From positions 192,302,143 through 192,366,142 of the forward strand of contig NC_071387.1 in assembly GCF_022682495.2 (NCBI RefSeq): a stretch of 64,000 bases of DNA. The letters run 5' to 3'. This stretch comes from Desmodus rotundus (taxonomy: Eukaryota; Chordata; Mammalia; Chiroptera; Phyllostomidae). How positions within the stretch are numbered: position 1 is the first letter of the stretch; each line of letters opens with the position of its first letter. Shown piece by piece: positions 1 to 12,072 of this stretch. A model generated the notes under the pieces. The model saw only the letters and a list, made by a program, of their open reading frames with translations. It ran no database searches and was not told the origin of the DNA. The position numbers and the translations under genes are program-made.

Positions 1-225
1 AAGCCAAGGAGTACTGGAGTGTTGTCAGTCACAAGAAGCCAGGCAGAAGCAAAAAACAGATTCTCTCTCAGAGATTCTGGGGAATTTGATCTTGGCAATC
101 TTACCAATACTTGATTTTAGAATTTTGAACTCCAGGACTTTGAGAGATTAAATGTCTATTGTCTTATATCTAATTTGTCACAATTTGTTATGGCAGCTCC
201 AGGGAACTAATATACAGATTTTGCA
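1..225 (+). mobile_element. MaLR (MLT1-like) LTR, 3' part
   Basis: The stretch follows the 3' half of an MLT1-type LTR in sense orientation. It has a 'caggcagaag...acagattctctc' block, then 'cttgattttagaattttgaac', 'ctccaggactttgagagatta', 'atttgttatggcagctccag' and the terminal 'ggaactaatatacag'. The element is cut by the window edge, so its 5' part is not visible. Divergence is high, as expected for a pre-radiation MaLR copy. The subfamily is not assigned. Confidence 0.75.
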
Positions 226-905
226 CCCAGGAAGCAGGTTACTGTTATAACAAATACCTAATATATCTAAAAATGGACAAGTGGCTTCGGTTTTTGATTA
301 ATAAATAGGGGGTGAGGGATTTAGGGGCATATGAAGGGAAAAAAGCGAGATCATGAAGGGAAAATTGGTAGACATGTGACTGTTAAAGACTATTTTGAGC
401 AGGGCTCAGATGAAAGTGAAATGGACTGTAGACAAAGCTTCTGTCATCTTAGGAAACACCGATTGTTATAAACAGATATCAGTTAGAGATACAGCCATGA
501 AAGGCGTTTTTTGTGAGTCACAACATCCAATGAGGAACATGTTATTGTAAATTGGAGGACCCATGACAATTGTGGTAAAATGTCAGAAAACCTAGCTGAA
601 GTGTTTTCTATTGCTGGGTGTTCTACTATTGGATATAAGTGATAAGGCCGGATATATGTCTAAGAGATTCTAAGAAAGGTGATGAAGGTGCAGCCTGGTT
701 TCTCACTGCTTATAGTGAGAAAACATGAAAGCAGTGAGCAGTGGTTCACAGAGAGAAACATGGGGTACATTCTAGAGCTTCCAGAAGGAACTGATCTAGC
801 TGCCACCTAGATTTCAGAGATATGGCTTCTAGAACTGGGAGTACAGGTTTATGGCACCTGGTTTATGGTAATGTGTTATAACAATGCTTGGAAGCTGATA
901 TATAT
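226..905 (+). mobile_element. Probable MaLR internal region
   Basis: Directly downstream of the LTR end. It shows motifs recalled from MLT1/MST internal sequence: 'aaaaatggacaagtggcttc', 'gagcagggctcagatgaaag' and 'cacctagatttcagagatat' followed by an aactggg-type stretch. MaLR internal regions are non-coding, and no long frame is present here. The 3' boundary is approximate. The call rests on position and family memory, so it could be shorter. Confidence 0.5.
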
Positions 906-3900
906 GCATATAAATAAATGTATTTTACATGTGGGCACATGAAGCCTTCAGGATTTTAACATTGCAATGGTCACATAACTATTACATAATAAAATAAACT
1001 TTTGTGCCCAAGCATTCTGTTCCAGAAAATTATTCAATGCAATCCCTGGAGAGACGCTTCACTTTTTTGAGCAGTTCAACATATAGTGATGGACTAAGCA
1101 GATAATCAAGGGTTCATCCAGTTTGTAGTCATTTTAGTATGCTCTAGATACAGATATTTGGGGACAACCGCAACTGCAAATTAGGGTACAGATCCTAGTG
1201 TCTATGATCGGAACCAAGACATAGCTGATGAAAGATCACAGAGCCACCCGAACCACAAATGGCACCACCTTGACAAAACTAATGTGAATCAGGCCATGTG
1301 AAGATCAAGAGGCAGCATAGCAATTCATCCTTTACATCGAGGGCCTCATATAGTCTCTGAGTTTTCCGATTACGGCAGTGTCACTGGATTTTGAGTGCTA
1401 GTATAAAATGAGTAAAAAAACTAGGAAATATGTTGTAGTGGTAAGATGTTATGTTGGGACTTAGGAACCTGTCACTGTTCTGATTTTTACTGAGTCAATA
1501 ATTCGAGGGGTACCCTAGGTGCAGCATCTGCCTCACCCAGCCTCAGATACTGTAAATGACTATTAAGTGATAATGAATGTATAAGTATGCTTATAGAGTA
1601 ATGACAACAACTTGAACATTGTTTTGAAGTCCTTCTGGTAAGTAAATGGCAAGAGGTGAGGAAGAAGAGGAACAGTAATTGTAGTACTCTTTAAGAACAG
1701 TAATCATAACATTAAATTTTATCACATATAATTACATGCAATACATAATCTATACTAGCAAATTTTAGGAATTACTAAGTTATTATCCTTAATTATAAAT
1801 ATGTTTATAATTATATATAAAACATATTTGTGTGTATAAACATAAATATTATATATGTATGTATGTATATACATGCATATATACATGTGCAACTTGTAAA
1901 ATTGAACGGTTTTTGAGGCCTGGCTATCAAATTCCTCACTTCGAATTGAAACTCAGACCGGGGGCACACAGAAGCTCACCTACGTAGGACAGAATCAGGG
2001 CTCAGATAAGAATCATAGACTCACACGCTACTTTTTATACACTGCAAGTGCCAATCTTCATTTTAGTGATATACAAACATAAACTCGGCTCACTATTTTC
2101 AAGTTTATTTTATCCTTCTTATCAAGCACCCTGCCTTATTTTCTCTTTTGGTTTGTTTTATTAGCTAAAATATGTAGAAACACCATCATAGAGGGACATT
2201 AATGTGTGAAAAAATGTTGCTATATACTTGCCTAAATTATGTATTTGATTAAAACTGCTGTAACAGCCATGCCTTTCTAAGCAGTAAAATGAATCTCATG
2301 CATCAAAGTAATGACCAGACCTTTAACATGATATATTGTGCAGTACAATACCTGCAGAGATGAGCTGGGAAAGAATAATTACATGGGAAGTGTGTGCTTG
2401 AGAAAACAACTCTGCAATTAGGGGCATACCAAGATATCCGTGTTTGCCCTGTGGTTTCTTAGTAGCCAGCATGGTGTTTTAACAGTTATAAGATATTATA
2501 AATTAATAATCTTGAAAATGAGTGTTTAACCATGAAGAATCTTTTAAAGTTAAATACCTTGCATCACTTTATGTGTCAAAAACACACAAGAATCATTTTG
2601 TTTACAAGCTAGCAGCAAGCTATTTCTAAGGCTAGTTTATGTATCTTCAGTATTTTCATCTTAGTAACTTGATTCTTTATCACTGGGAATTAATACTGAA
2701 AACATATCTGAATTTAAAAAACACTTTTAAAAATAATCAAGAATCACCAGAAGTTTTACAACATCAATTCAGCCTTCTGAAAATATTTAGTTAACACACC
2801 TTTCTGAAACCTCAAAAGCTCTCACACATTACAACCCTGAAGCAAAGGACTGTTCTCCAACCAACATTCTACCCAGCCAATGATAGGAACTCAGTGTGTG
2901 TGTGGGGGGAGTAACTCAAACCCTAATCAGTGTTGCCTGATGTAAATAAAATGTTTTTAAACGTAAATTCAGCTACCATCAGTTAATGTGATTTAATAGA
3001 GAAAGAAGGGAGTCAATTACAATAAACAGACTGACCTAATGAATTGAAACTCCTCAAAAAAAGAGCAAAGCTAGCCAACCCTGTAACAACACTTCTTTAT
3101 ATTTATAGTGTAGCTGCAGTTTACAAAATGCTTTTATAAACACAATTTCTTTACTGTGATTTTAATCCTTAGAAATCTTTCTTTGTTTGGAATGTCGAGG
3201 ACTCACTTTCCTATTACTTGGATGAGAAAATAACCCTTTAGAAAGTAAAGTTGTCTAATTAATACACTCCTGAAATGCACTAGTCAGAGTCATCATTCAA
3301 CACTAGGCCTCCTCAGTTACTTAATACCCCCACTACCCTGATTTGTAGTCATTGACATAAAAATGCCACCTACATGATATTAAAGGTAAATTGATCAATT
3401 ATAATTTTCTCTGCTACCAACTAGAGAGAATATTTCAGAAAGGCTTTATAATGTTTGCAACTTTTGAACATGGAAATTTGTTTGAAGCTGAGACTTCCCC
3501 AAAATACATTATTCTTCTAACTAAATAGTAATGAGATTATTTGTTAAAAGTAAAATTTTGTGTAAAAACAGTGATCCAATAAGCATATTTAAAAGATAGT
3601 CAGAACAAAACCTCCAAAATTAGTGTGTGGTGATACAGAGAAATAATATACCTACTTATTGTGGGTTGATTATCCAACAAATAACCTTCTGAAATTACAT
3701 TTAAAAGAAGTAATACACAATAGGTTGTAAGGATTTCTACCAATAATAAAACTTTAACAAGCATATGAGCATACAGCTTGAGAAAATAAGCAGCAAACAT
3801 GGATGCATATAAATCAGATTGTTACTATTTTATTCATACCTGGCTATGGTCATTTACCTAATACTGAGTAATGAGAAAATTAGAAACTTTTGCTTCAATT

Positions 3901-6900
3901 CTGTTCCTGTTTCAGGGACTGCCACTAGGAAGAAAAATCGGTCTGCATCTCAGTAGACTTTACATCAATGCAAAGACATTACATACAACAGCCTACTAGT
4001 ATGTTCCTTTGAATGAGACATTGACCCCTCAAATTCAAAAACTACAATGTGAACCAGTTATGCATTCCATCTTTCCATAATGTCCCTTCTTAGGATTATA
4101 TGTTGTATTAACAGTCACCATTACAATTCATCCCACTTGCTAAACTACAACCCTGTGGACTTCTTGATTTTTCCTTCTCTCTCATTAGTTGCAGCCAAGG
4201 AATCGCCAAATTCTATCTTCAGTGGTTCAGAATCCACTTCATTTTGTCCACTGTCATTATTTGAGTTGAATTCATCATCATATCCTGTCTGAATTACTAA
4301 CATATCCCCAATTCTAAGCATTCCATTCCTTTCTAATTATTACTGCACTCTGCAAGAATGACTTTTCTGAGTCCCAAATCTGATTTTAACTCTACCTGAA
4401 TAAAAGCTCTTTTCATCTTTTCATCCTCATGGACTTCTGCCTGAGCCTGGCGTACTTCACCAGTATTTTCTGTGCTTACCTGTCTGGCATCAACCTTCCC
4501 TGGTGACCTACACCTCCGCACAAACTATCTGCTCACTAACTGTTCCAGATCCACTGGTCTGCTCCGTTCCGCCCCTTTGCACTTATCCTGCCTTCTACTT
4601 ATAATCTGCATCCTTCCTCTTGTTCTCATTAACACACCAAAGCAATCACTTGTCCTTTTTAGGTTAAACTTCTTTTTTCTCTGTTGAGGTAACACTTCCT
4701 TCTCAATTATGTCTTCACACAGGACACCTTTTGTGTCCTCCACTTACCATATTTGATGGAGATTGCCTGTGTCTTTCTCTACATCACCAGACGGTGAGTT
4801 TGGGGATGGCCCATAGTTCAGCTTTTGTCCCTGATCACAACCTCAAACCTACCTATCTCAATGTTTATTTTTTGTTTGGAAAAAATCTGAAATGTATACC
4901 CTAGTTATTGATATCAACCATCATGTGGACCAAGTAGAACAAAGTCTTTAATAAGTCAGCACAGGTAAGCAAAACCCATAAGAGAATAGTGTGCTTTCCA
5001 CTTTTATCTCTTTTTATGAAAGTTGTGATTAAACTATCTATCACTTAAAGGTAAGAAACCACAAATACAGAATGTCAGAGATTTATTTGGTGTGGCAGTT
5101 GTTATTGAAATCAATGTCCCCCACATGATCGGGAGGGCTACTGCAGTGCAGAAGAATCCCAAGTAAGTGTCCCCTTCCCCTTAGCTAACTATTCAAAATA
5201 ATCGATACCAACGTAGTTCAAATTCCCAAAGTGCAAGACCCCAGCTGACAAACTCATTCACATATAAAGTTGAAAGATATTTAGAATAACCTGAAACAAC
5301 AGAAGCAATTGGAAACTTTAATTAACTGCCAATGAACACTGTACAATTGAAATAAAATTTTATATGTAAATTATTTGAATTATATGTAAATGTGTAAATT
5401 ATTTATATATTGTAAATAATATTTGTAGGTTACTTATAAATGTATATTTATTACAATATATTATATATAGCATGCAAATATATTATGTGCCAACAAATTG
5501 GTGTGTGATTTTATGTGTGTATGTGTACTACAGCCCATGATATTAAATTAAATCCAACATCCCTTAAAATACCAAGTAAAAAGAGATTCTTGATGGATTT
5601 CCTCTGAAACAATGACCAATTCCATGTATAAAATTATTCCTCTATCTTCACTTTATTTTCTTCAAAAAATGTAGAACTTGTTTCTATTAAAATATTTGTG
5701 AAGTTTTGTCAATAGATAATTGAATTATCTGATTATCTATTATTAGCATTCCACAATATGCTATGCTGATTTACCTATTACCAATAGTATGAAACCATAT
5801 ACTCTAAACTAGGGTATTTTTATTAACATCCTAATAAAAAAAATCCAGAAAACTGCCTATATGAACAGTACCCAAAATGCATTTTAGAGATGTCCTACAA
5901 ATATTTCAAGGTATCTTCTGCGTAAAAAATAATGACTGTAAAAGTCTCAGGTAAGTTTTTAAAGAATAAGAGTATAGTCTTGGACTCCATTTTCTGTATT
6001 AAAACTTACCTAGCAGCTAAGCCACTTTGACACTTAGAAAATTGTACTTTTTCCTGCTCTTACAGACCTCTCTTACATAGGGTTTCATCTGTATTTCTTA
6101 GTCTGCTTCTTTGAGTCACACGATTGTGACACCACATGCTCCTAGGCTCTGGATGCACATACAAAAAAAAAAAAAGTCTATAAATTAAAAACAATCAAAT
6201 AAACAAAGTTAAATGTATAGAAAAATACACCCTGTTATCCATTTTTGTCTTTTATTTCCGAATAAAATATTAATTGAAAACTCATTTATATTTCAAAGGT
6301 ACAGGTGATACTTATTATTTGGTTTGGGATACAACATCATACTGATTTGAAAAAGTAGGGCACAATATGAGAGTTATGAATCTTGTCTTTCTCGTGTGAA
6401 AAGATCCATGTGAATTGCCAAAGGTGAACCTCTTCTGCTTTAAACGTGCCTGGATTTCCTATTTTTATATCATAATCGAAAACTAAATTTATTGTTTCTA
6501 CCCAATATTTCTCATACAAATTAATAGAAGCTCAGTGGTGTGATGAACCATTAAAGTAGAACCAACAGACATATTTTTTGGAGCGGAGGGCAGACAGAAC
6601 CTTCATACCTGTACTGGGCTATTGGTGGTGATCACCAGTTCACGGTGTGATTAAAAGTTTTGACGCTGAGATGTGGTAGTTTTAGGGAGCAATGTCTGGG
6701 TCTGCGAGTGTTATTTTTCACATCCAAAATTTAAATGCTTAGTGGTGTAGCTGGTATACAGTAGGCATGGTACAAGTGTCCACTCTGATAATTACATTAT
6801 GAACATGATGATAATACAATTGATTGCTATTGAAATTTTGCACAGTAGTTAAACTAAAATATAAAAATGGTGGTGCATAAAGAAGTATATGTCATTATAG

Positions 6901-7480
6901 TGAAGATAACAATACTGGATTTGAGGAATCATTTTTTAAATTTGAATTTGGGGTAAAGAAGAAATGGCAAATGTTAGATTTCATGCAAACAAATTCTAAG
7001 AGAGAGCAGAGAGCACTTTGCCTGAAATAAAGATGGGGTGAGGAGTGGCTTAACAACTGCCAGACTTTGAACATGCCGCACTGGCCTGCCTTTCCCATTG
7101 GCCAAAGTGATGAGAAAAAAATGGAATAGATAAGAAATATTTAGAAAGAAATATGAATCCAGCATACGGAAACTATGGCATCTAAAGTGCAAAGAACACT
7201 AAAACTGGAAATACATTCACTATATAAACAGGGAATGCTCATGCTTCTGATTGTGAAGAAGTATCTGGAAATAAATTGGTCAGGAAAGTAAAAGTCAGCT
7301 ACATAATTGAAAATAAAAAAGCAGAAAACAAAATATTGAACCTCATTTATTAAAAATTATTGAAATAATTAAAAGTATATGAAAATGTCACACAATAGAA
7401 ATCTTTCTCAATTACAGATTCATTACAACACTGTAACCCATATTGCAGTGACTAAATATACTGCTAGTTATACCACTTCA
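906..7480. other. Unassigned AT-rich intergenic or intronic DNA
   Basis: No gene, exon-like frame or confidently classifiable repeat is visible. The stretch includes a TA/TG-rich simple-repeat patch around 1795-1890, a very AT-rich patch around 5350-5480 and a 13-A run at 6163-6175. A pyrimidine-richer block at about 4080-4860 loosely resembles degraded L2, but not enough to call. Short frames at 4333-4743 and 6895-7192 lack homology that I recognise. Confidence 0.6.
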
Positions 7481-7484
7481 AGGA

Positions 7485-7610
7485 AGGAGTTATCACCTCC
7501 ATTTTAGAAATGATAAACTGAGGTTTATTTAAGTCACTTGCTCAAGTCATATTATAAGTAAATCGTATGAGACAGACTTCACACTTCATCTATCTGACCT
7601 CCCATGAGAT
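7485..7610 (-). mobile_element. MIR SINE fragment
   Basis: The plus strand reads as the complement of the MIR core: 'ctccattttagaaatgataa', 'actgaggtttatttaagtca' and 'cttgctcaagtcatattata', followed by a degraded 'gtaagt..gagac' segment. This corresponds to the conserved 'cagtttcctcatctgtaaaatgg' and 'gacttgggcaagt' positions of MIR in antisense. Very old, diverged copy. Confidence 0.65.
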
Positions 7611-9136
7611 ATCGAGATATCAACTTCACCGTGGATTTTAAACCGCAAGTCTTCCTGAGGCTGTGTGGGTCAGCACAATCTGAGCAAAAGCAAGTCTATG
7701 GCACTACATTTAAATTCTTCCCCCAGAGGAAAATTTTAAAAATATATAAGGTATAGTGTTAAATTCAGTGTTAACTCATTTACTTATGCTATTGGAAGAG
7801 TGTGTTTATTTTTTTAACTTACTTATTTTTGACCTAACTTTCTGTCGCTATATTTTAGAAATGCAGACAGGAGAGCTTAAATTTATGTTATTCTTTAATA
7901 TGATGCCCCTTGTTGTTATATAGCTTCCTGGGAAAATAATAGCTTTACAGGGTAGGTTTATGTGAATTTTCACAAAGTTTTCAGAGGAATGCCAGATTAA
8001 TCTACCTGTTCAGGTGACACCTGGGTTAGATTAATAGGATAATTATTTAATTCTGTATTCCAACATTTTCTCAATTGCAATGTTTTTATTTTTTATCTAA
8101 TGGTGTCAAATTTATTCAGTTTACAAGTGACAATAAATGGGCAAATTATTGCTTTTAATTCAAAATGTCTTCCTTTATTTCCCAGTTATCAACCCTGTAA
8201 AATTTTCATCATCTTTCCAAGTAAATATCAGTATTCCCTGATCAGTGTTTTCTAATATTTATATGTACAAAATCCACTGTTTTCCACCATTCTAATCCAC
8301 ACAGGAATAAAAATACATTGCCTGATGTATTTTTAAATAAAATATCGATCATCATATCCATATAGTTGTCTTATAAAAAACATGTACATAACTCAGCCAG
8401 GGTCCACATGGCAAACTCAATTGAATTAAAATTCAAATTTCTATAACAATTCAGAAATGTGTGCATACATATTTTTCAGTTTCTTTTATAGGACTACTGA
8501 CAGTTAATCATTAAGGTGAACCGTTACTTTTAGTATATAATAACAAAATGATTGGGATCATATTTTACAAATACGTATGTGTTTAATAAATATAAAACTT
8601 ATTAAAATTAATGTTGATTTGTGCCTTGTTATTTCATCTTCATAGAAGTTAAGAATTTGATGCATAAGAATATGATTTCTAAGAATATGATTATAGCACA
8701 TAAAATGGTTTAGAGAATAAAAGCTATTTCAAAATATAAGCTAAACTTTCATTTTCTTTACTAATGTAGTCATTTAATTGTGGCTTACATTGTTTATAAG
8801 TACCTTTATTATTTGGAGGATTTCTCTTTTTTATCTAACCTTAAAAACAATCATTTAAAGAGGGTTATTGTTCTATTCATAAAGGAGCAGACAAGTTTGG
8901 CATAGTTACAAGAGGGGAAAGTCACATTATACAACGATGCCTAATGTTGAAGATGTCGAATCCTTGCCTGCTCCTTGGTGATAAGGCTCTGTATTGTGAA
9001 GTCATTCTATTTAAACTCCTTCTGTCTTTGATAAAATGATATTCCTTTGTGTCCAAATCAAGATTCTCCAACTGTGTTTCATGCTTCTATTTCTTTCTCT
9101 TCCTATGTGGGTACTTTGCTCCATCTATTGTCCACA
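7611..9136. other. Unassigned AT-rich DNA
   Basis: AT-rich sequence with short homopolymers and no recognisable gene or repeat family. Confidence 0.6.
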
Positions 9137-9559
9137 GTCTATTGTATTTTCTTTTTTTTTCTGTTGTATATTTATTTATTTTTAAATTATTGCTGTTCAG
9201 TCACAGTTGTCCTACATTTTTCCCCTTTGCTCACCACAACCCTGCGCCCCTACTCTCACAGTCAATCCCCCCACATTGTCCATGCCCAGGAGTCCTCTAT
9301 TCATGTTCCATTGCTTACCTCTTCCCCTCCCCTCCCTGTTTTCCCTCTTCCCTCTCCCCTCTGGTTACTGTCAGTTTGTTCTTTATTTCCAAATCTCAGG
9401 TTCTATTTTGCTCATTTGTTTTGGTGATTAGTTTCCACTCATAGATGAGATCATATGGTATTTGTCTTTCACCACCTGGCTTAGTTCACTTAGCATAATG
9501 CTCTCTGGTTCCATCCATGCTGTCACAAAGGGTAGGAGTTTGTAGACTATTTTATTTTC
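9137..9559 (-). mobile_element. 5'-truncated L1 insertion with TSD
   Basis: Antisense L1 3' end. A T-run begins after 9151 (the poly(A) tail of the minus-strand element). It is followed by C-rich 3'UTR antisense ('ttcccctttgctcaccacaa') and then the end of ORF2 antisense ('cacctggcttagttcactta', 'gcataatgctctctggttcc'). Flanking duplications are at 9137-9151 and 9545-9559 (gactattttattttc versus gtctattgtattttc, 13 of 15 identical), so the inserted DNA is 9152-9544. The long plus-strand frames at 9047-9444 are antisense readings of this L1 and not genes. Confidence 0.85.
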
Positions 9560-9742
9560 GATATTTCCCTCCCTCTAACTGTTCTCATGAAAATATTAAA
9601 ATGCTTAATAGTCCTCTATTTCTATCATCAATATACTTCTCCTTTAAATCTACATCCCAATAGATATCAATCATAATTCCAGCTCTTGTCTTATATTAAG
9701 AGTGATTCTTTGAGAAAGAAAAGTACTTCACGATACCAGCTC

Positions 9743-9970
9743 TTTTTAAATATTTTTAAAGATTTTATTTGTTTATGTGTTTATTTTTAGAGAGAGGGAA
9801 AGGGTAGGAGAAAGAGAGGAAGAGAAACATCAATATGTGGTTTCCTCTCACACCCCCCTTCACTGGGGACCAGGCCCACAACCCAGGCATGTGCCCTGAC
9901 TGGGAATCAAACCAGCAACCCTGTGGTTCTCAGGCCTGTGCTCAATCCACTGAGCTACACCAGCCAGGAC
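9743..9970 (-). mobile_element. VES SINE (bat tRNA-derived)
   Basis: Complete-looking SINE in antisense. The T/A-rich tail comes first ('aaagattttatttgtttatg'), then the purine stretch, 'gaagagaaacatcaatatgt', 'caacccaggcatgtgccctg' and the tRNA-like head ending 'agctacaccagccaggac'. This matches the VES consensus order (head with A and B boxes, body with 'catgcctgggttg', 'acattgatgtttctct', tail). No clear TSD was found. Confidence 0.9.
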
Positions 9971-11179
9971 TGTATTTTTAGTATTTTATTAAATACTTTA
10001 TCTGCTTACTTTTATTACTTCTATCTAGAGAGTAGTTCTACACTGAGAAAACTTTGAGATTTGAGAATCATCAGAATGTAAATTGTCTTGGAGCTAATGT
10101 CTCCCAGGGATTATTTGTGGCGTGAAAAGTACAGGGGAAAGTGCTTTAACTCAAAGTGTACTAGAGATTAAAAAGAACAAAAGCAGATAACTTATGTTTG
10201 GCTAGAGAATTTACAGGGAAACTAGGACAAAATATTGAGGATAGAATATTGAGAAATCACAGTTACAAGAGAAAAAATTGGCCAAGTTCTAAAATGCCAC
10301 ACAAAGAAGAAATAAATTTGTCTATACCAACATGAAGAGTGAGCTTGTTGACACAGGCCTCTGTGAAAAGGCAGAGGTAGAAATGAGAATACTTGGTGTT
10401 GAGGATGTAGACACAATATTTTCATAATTCTAGCTCAAGGAGTCTAGCTGTGATGAAAAGTTGCAAAATGATAGCTGTGGCACGTGGGAATAAGCGGAGT
10501 TTTGTTTTATGATAACATTCCTTGTATTAGCTTGGCAAATCGATATGCAAAAATGCACAGTGTATCTTCATACAACCTCATCAACTTTTCAGTATTTAAT
10601 TTCCTCTTCCATCTTTATTTTTCTGTTTGTTGATTTTCTTCTGAATTTTTGATATGCTGCTGTCACTATTTTAGAAAAACAATACTAAATAAATCTAAGT
10701 TTTCTGTTCTTTATAGCTAATTTTGAATGTTTTCTGTCTCTCTTAATATGTCACTAATATTTTATAATTGTACTTTCTATAAACTGTTGAGAAATTTTTC
10801 CTGAGCCTGATGATTAATTATATTTATTCCCATAATTCAAACAAAATAATTTATAGTCGGTAATTTATGTATATAATTTATATGCATAACTAAGTGAGCA
10901 TATTTCATATTTATAATTATATGCTTTGTTTCAAACCTAAAATATTGGAGTTAATAAGTAGACAACACCATGCAGAATTAAAATCGATTTAAAGTTCATA
11001 GGCATAAGTCTAAATAATCAACAGAGATACTGAATAAAATGGAAATATTATTTGGCCATTCTGTTTTATACTTATTTTAAGGGAAAAAAGTTCAGATTGA
11101 TTTTTAGACAAATAATATTAACCCTTAGTCAATCTTTTGTAGAAGAAGGATTCACTTGTTCAAACTTTTGCAGTATTAT
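9971..11179. other. Unassigned AT-rich DNA
   Basis: No gene or repeat family recognised. Short frames such as 10222-10425 are unsupported. Confidence 0.6.
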
Positions 11180-11286
11180 GATATGTGTGTATAGGTATAT
11201 ACACACATATGGATACATGTATATATCTGTAAATATATATGTTCACATATATATACACACACATATACACATATGTGTATATATTA
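11180..11286. repeat. AT/CA-rich simple repeat (TATACA/TATG type)
   Basis: Interrupted alternating purine-pyrimidine tract ('acatatatatacacacacat', 'atacacatatgtgtatatat') ending exactly at the TA that borders the mariner element. It accounts for the low-complexity IYIYTHI-type frames on both strands here. Confidence 0.85.
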
Positions 11287-11365
11287 GTCTGTCCAGAAAA
11301 AGTCCAGCCATTGTTCATATAACAAGAATGGTTTGCATGACATCGATGTAACCTGGCAGCCAATA

Positions 11366-11401
11366 ACATGCACATTCCAGTCCATTCTGGAATGTGCATG
11401 T
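11366..11401. repeat. Perfect hairpin, 15-bp arms, 6-nt loop
   Basis: Arm 11366-11380 (acatgcacattccag) is the exact reverse complement of 11387-11401 (ctggaatgtgcatgt), separated by tccatt. It lies in the 5' non-coding part of the mariner, before the transposase remnant. Confidence 0.95.
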
Positions 11402-11490
11402 GTGAACAATGATGACTTCACTGTACTGGTCAGTGAGGGTAGTAAATGCTGCTGAGTGAGCATGCGTACTGTGTGGTCATCCCATTCAAA

Positions 11491-11960
11491 ATGATGGAGA
11501 GAGTGGAGCAACAAATCTGCATCGAATTTTGAGTTAAGCTTGAACATTTCTCCATGGAAACTGTTCAGATGATTCAGAAGGCTTTCAGGGACAATGCAAT
11601 GAGTGTGGTACAAATAAAAGTACGGCACAAACACTTCAAAGATAGTTCAGAATCTGTTAAGAGTGACCCACATTCTGCAAGGCTACCAACAAGCAGCACA
11701 CCTGAGAATGTTGAACGTGTGCGGGCTGCAATCAACAAAGATCAGCACCTGACAGTGTGAGAACTGGGAGCTGATCTGGGGATTCCAAAAACTATGATGA
11801 CTGAGATTTTGATGCTGGATCTTGGAATGAAACGTGTCGTGGCAAAATTTGTTCCACCACTTCTGCTACCAGAGAAGGAACATCTTGTTGCAGTCGTTAA
11901 TGACCTGAATCAACTGTTACCAATGAACCAGATTTCCTCAAGAAGGTCATAACTTGGAAG
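11491..11960 (+). pseudogene. Mariner transposase pseudogene, N-terminal region
   Basis: Conceptual translation gives the mariner DNA-binding half. There is an EQQICIEF-like start, then a stop (TGA), then VKLEHFSMETVQMIQKAF, the FKDSSESVKSDPHSARLPTS linker-type segment and ENVERVRAAI. A second TGA follows at about 11758, then ELGADLGIPKTMM and LDLGMKRV. These correspond to the two helix-turn-helix units and linker of mariner transposases. The sequence continues to a 'dFLKKVIT'-like stretch and is then deleted, so the D..D..D catalytic residues are absent. At least two in-frame stops plus the deletion make it non-functional. The open part from ATG to stop is 11554-11760. Confidence 0.8.
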
Positions 11961-12072
11961 CAGACAGAGGCATCATTATCCTATGTACACTGTTTCTTCT
12001 ATCTCGTATCTTCTTCAATAAATGACTCTATTTTTCCATATTACATGGCTGGATAATACTTCCTGGACAGAC

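Larger units (their letters stand above)
11287..12072 (+). mobile_element. Internally deleted mariner element
   Basis: The termini are inverted: 'gtctgtccag' at 11287-11296 against 'ctggacagac' at 12063-12072, with an inner 'ccagcca' block also shared. Between them the plus strand reads as a mariner transposase N-terminal region (see the pseudogene entry), then jumps after about 11958 to the 3' non-coding end. The element is about 0.79 kb against about 1.3 kb for an autonomous mariner, so the catalytic core is lost. A TA flanks the left end. The right flank is no longer a clean TA. Confidence 0.8.

Noticed and set aside
9047..9444. Overlapping 126- and 131-codon plus frames
   Set aside because: They are antisense to a short L1 3' end with TSD. 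The Ser/Pro/Phe-rich composition reflects the C/T-rich 3'UTR complement.
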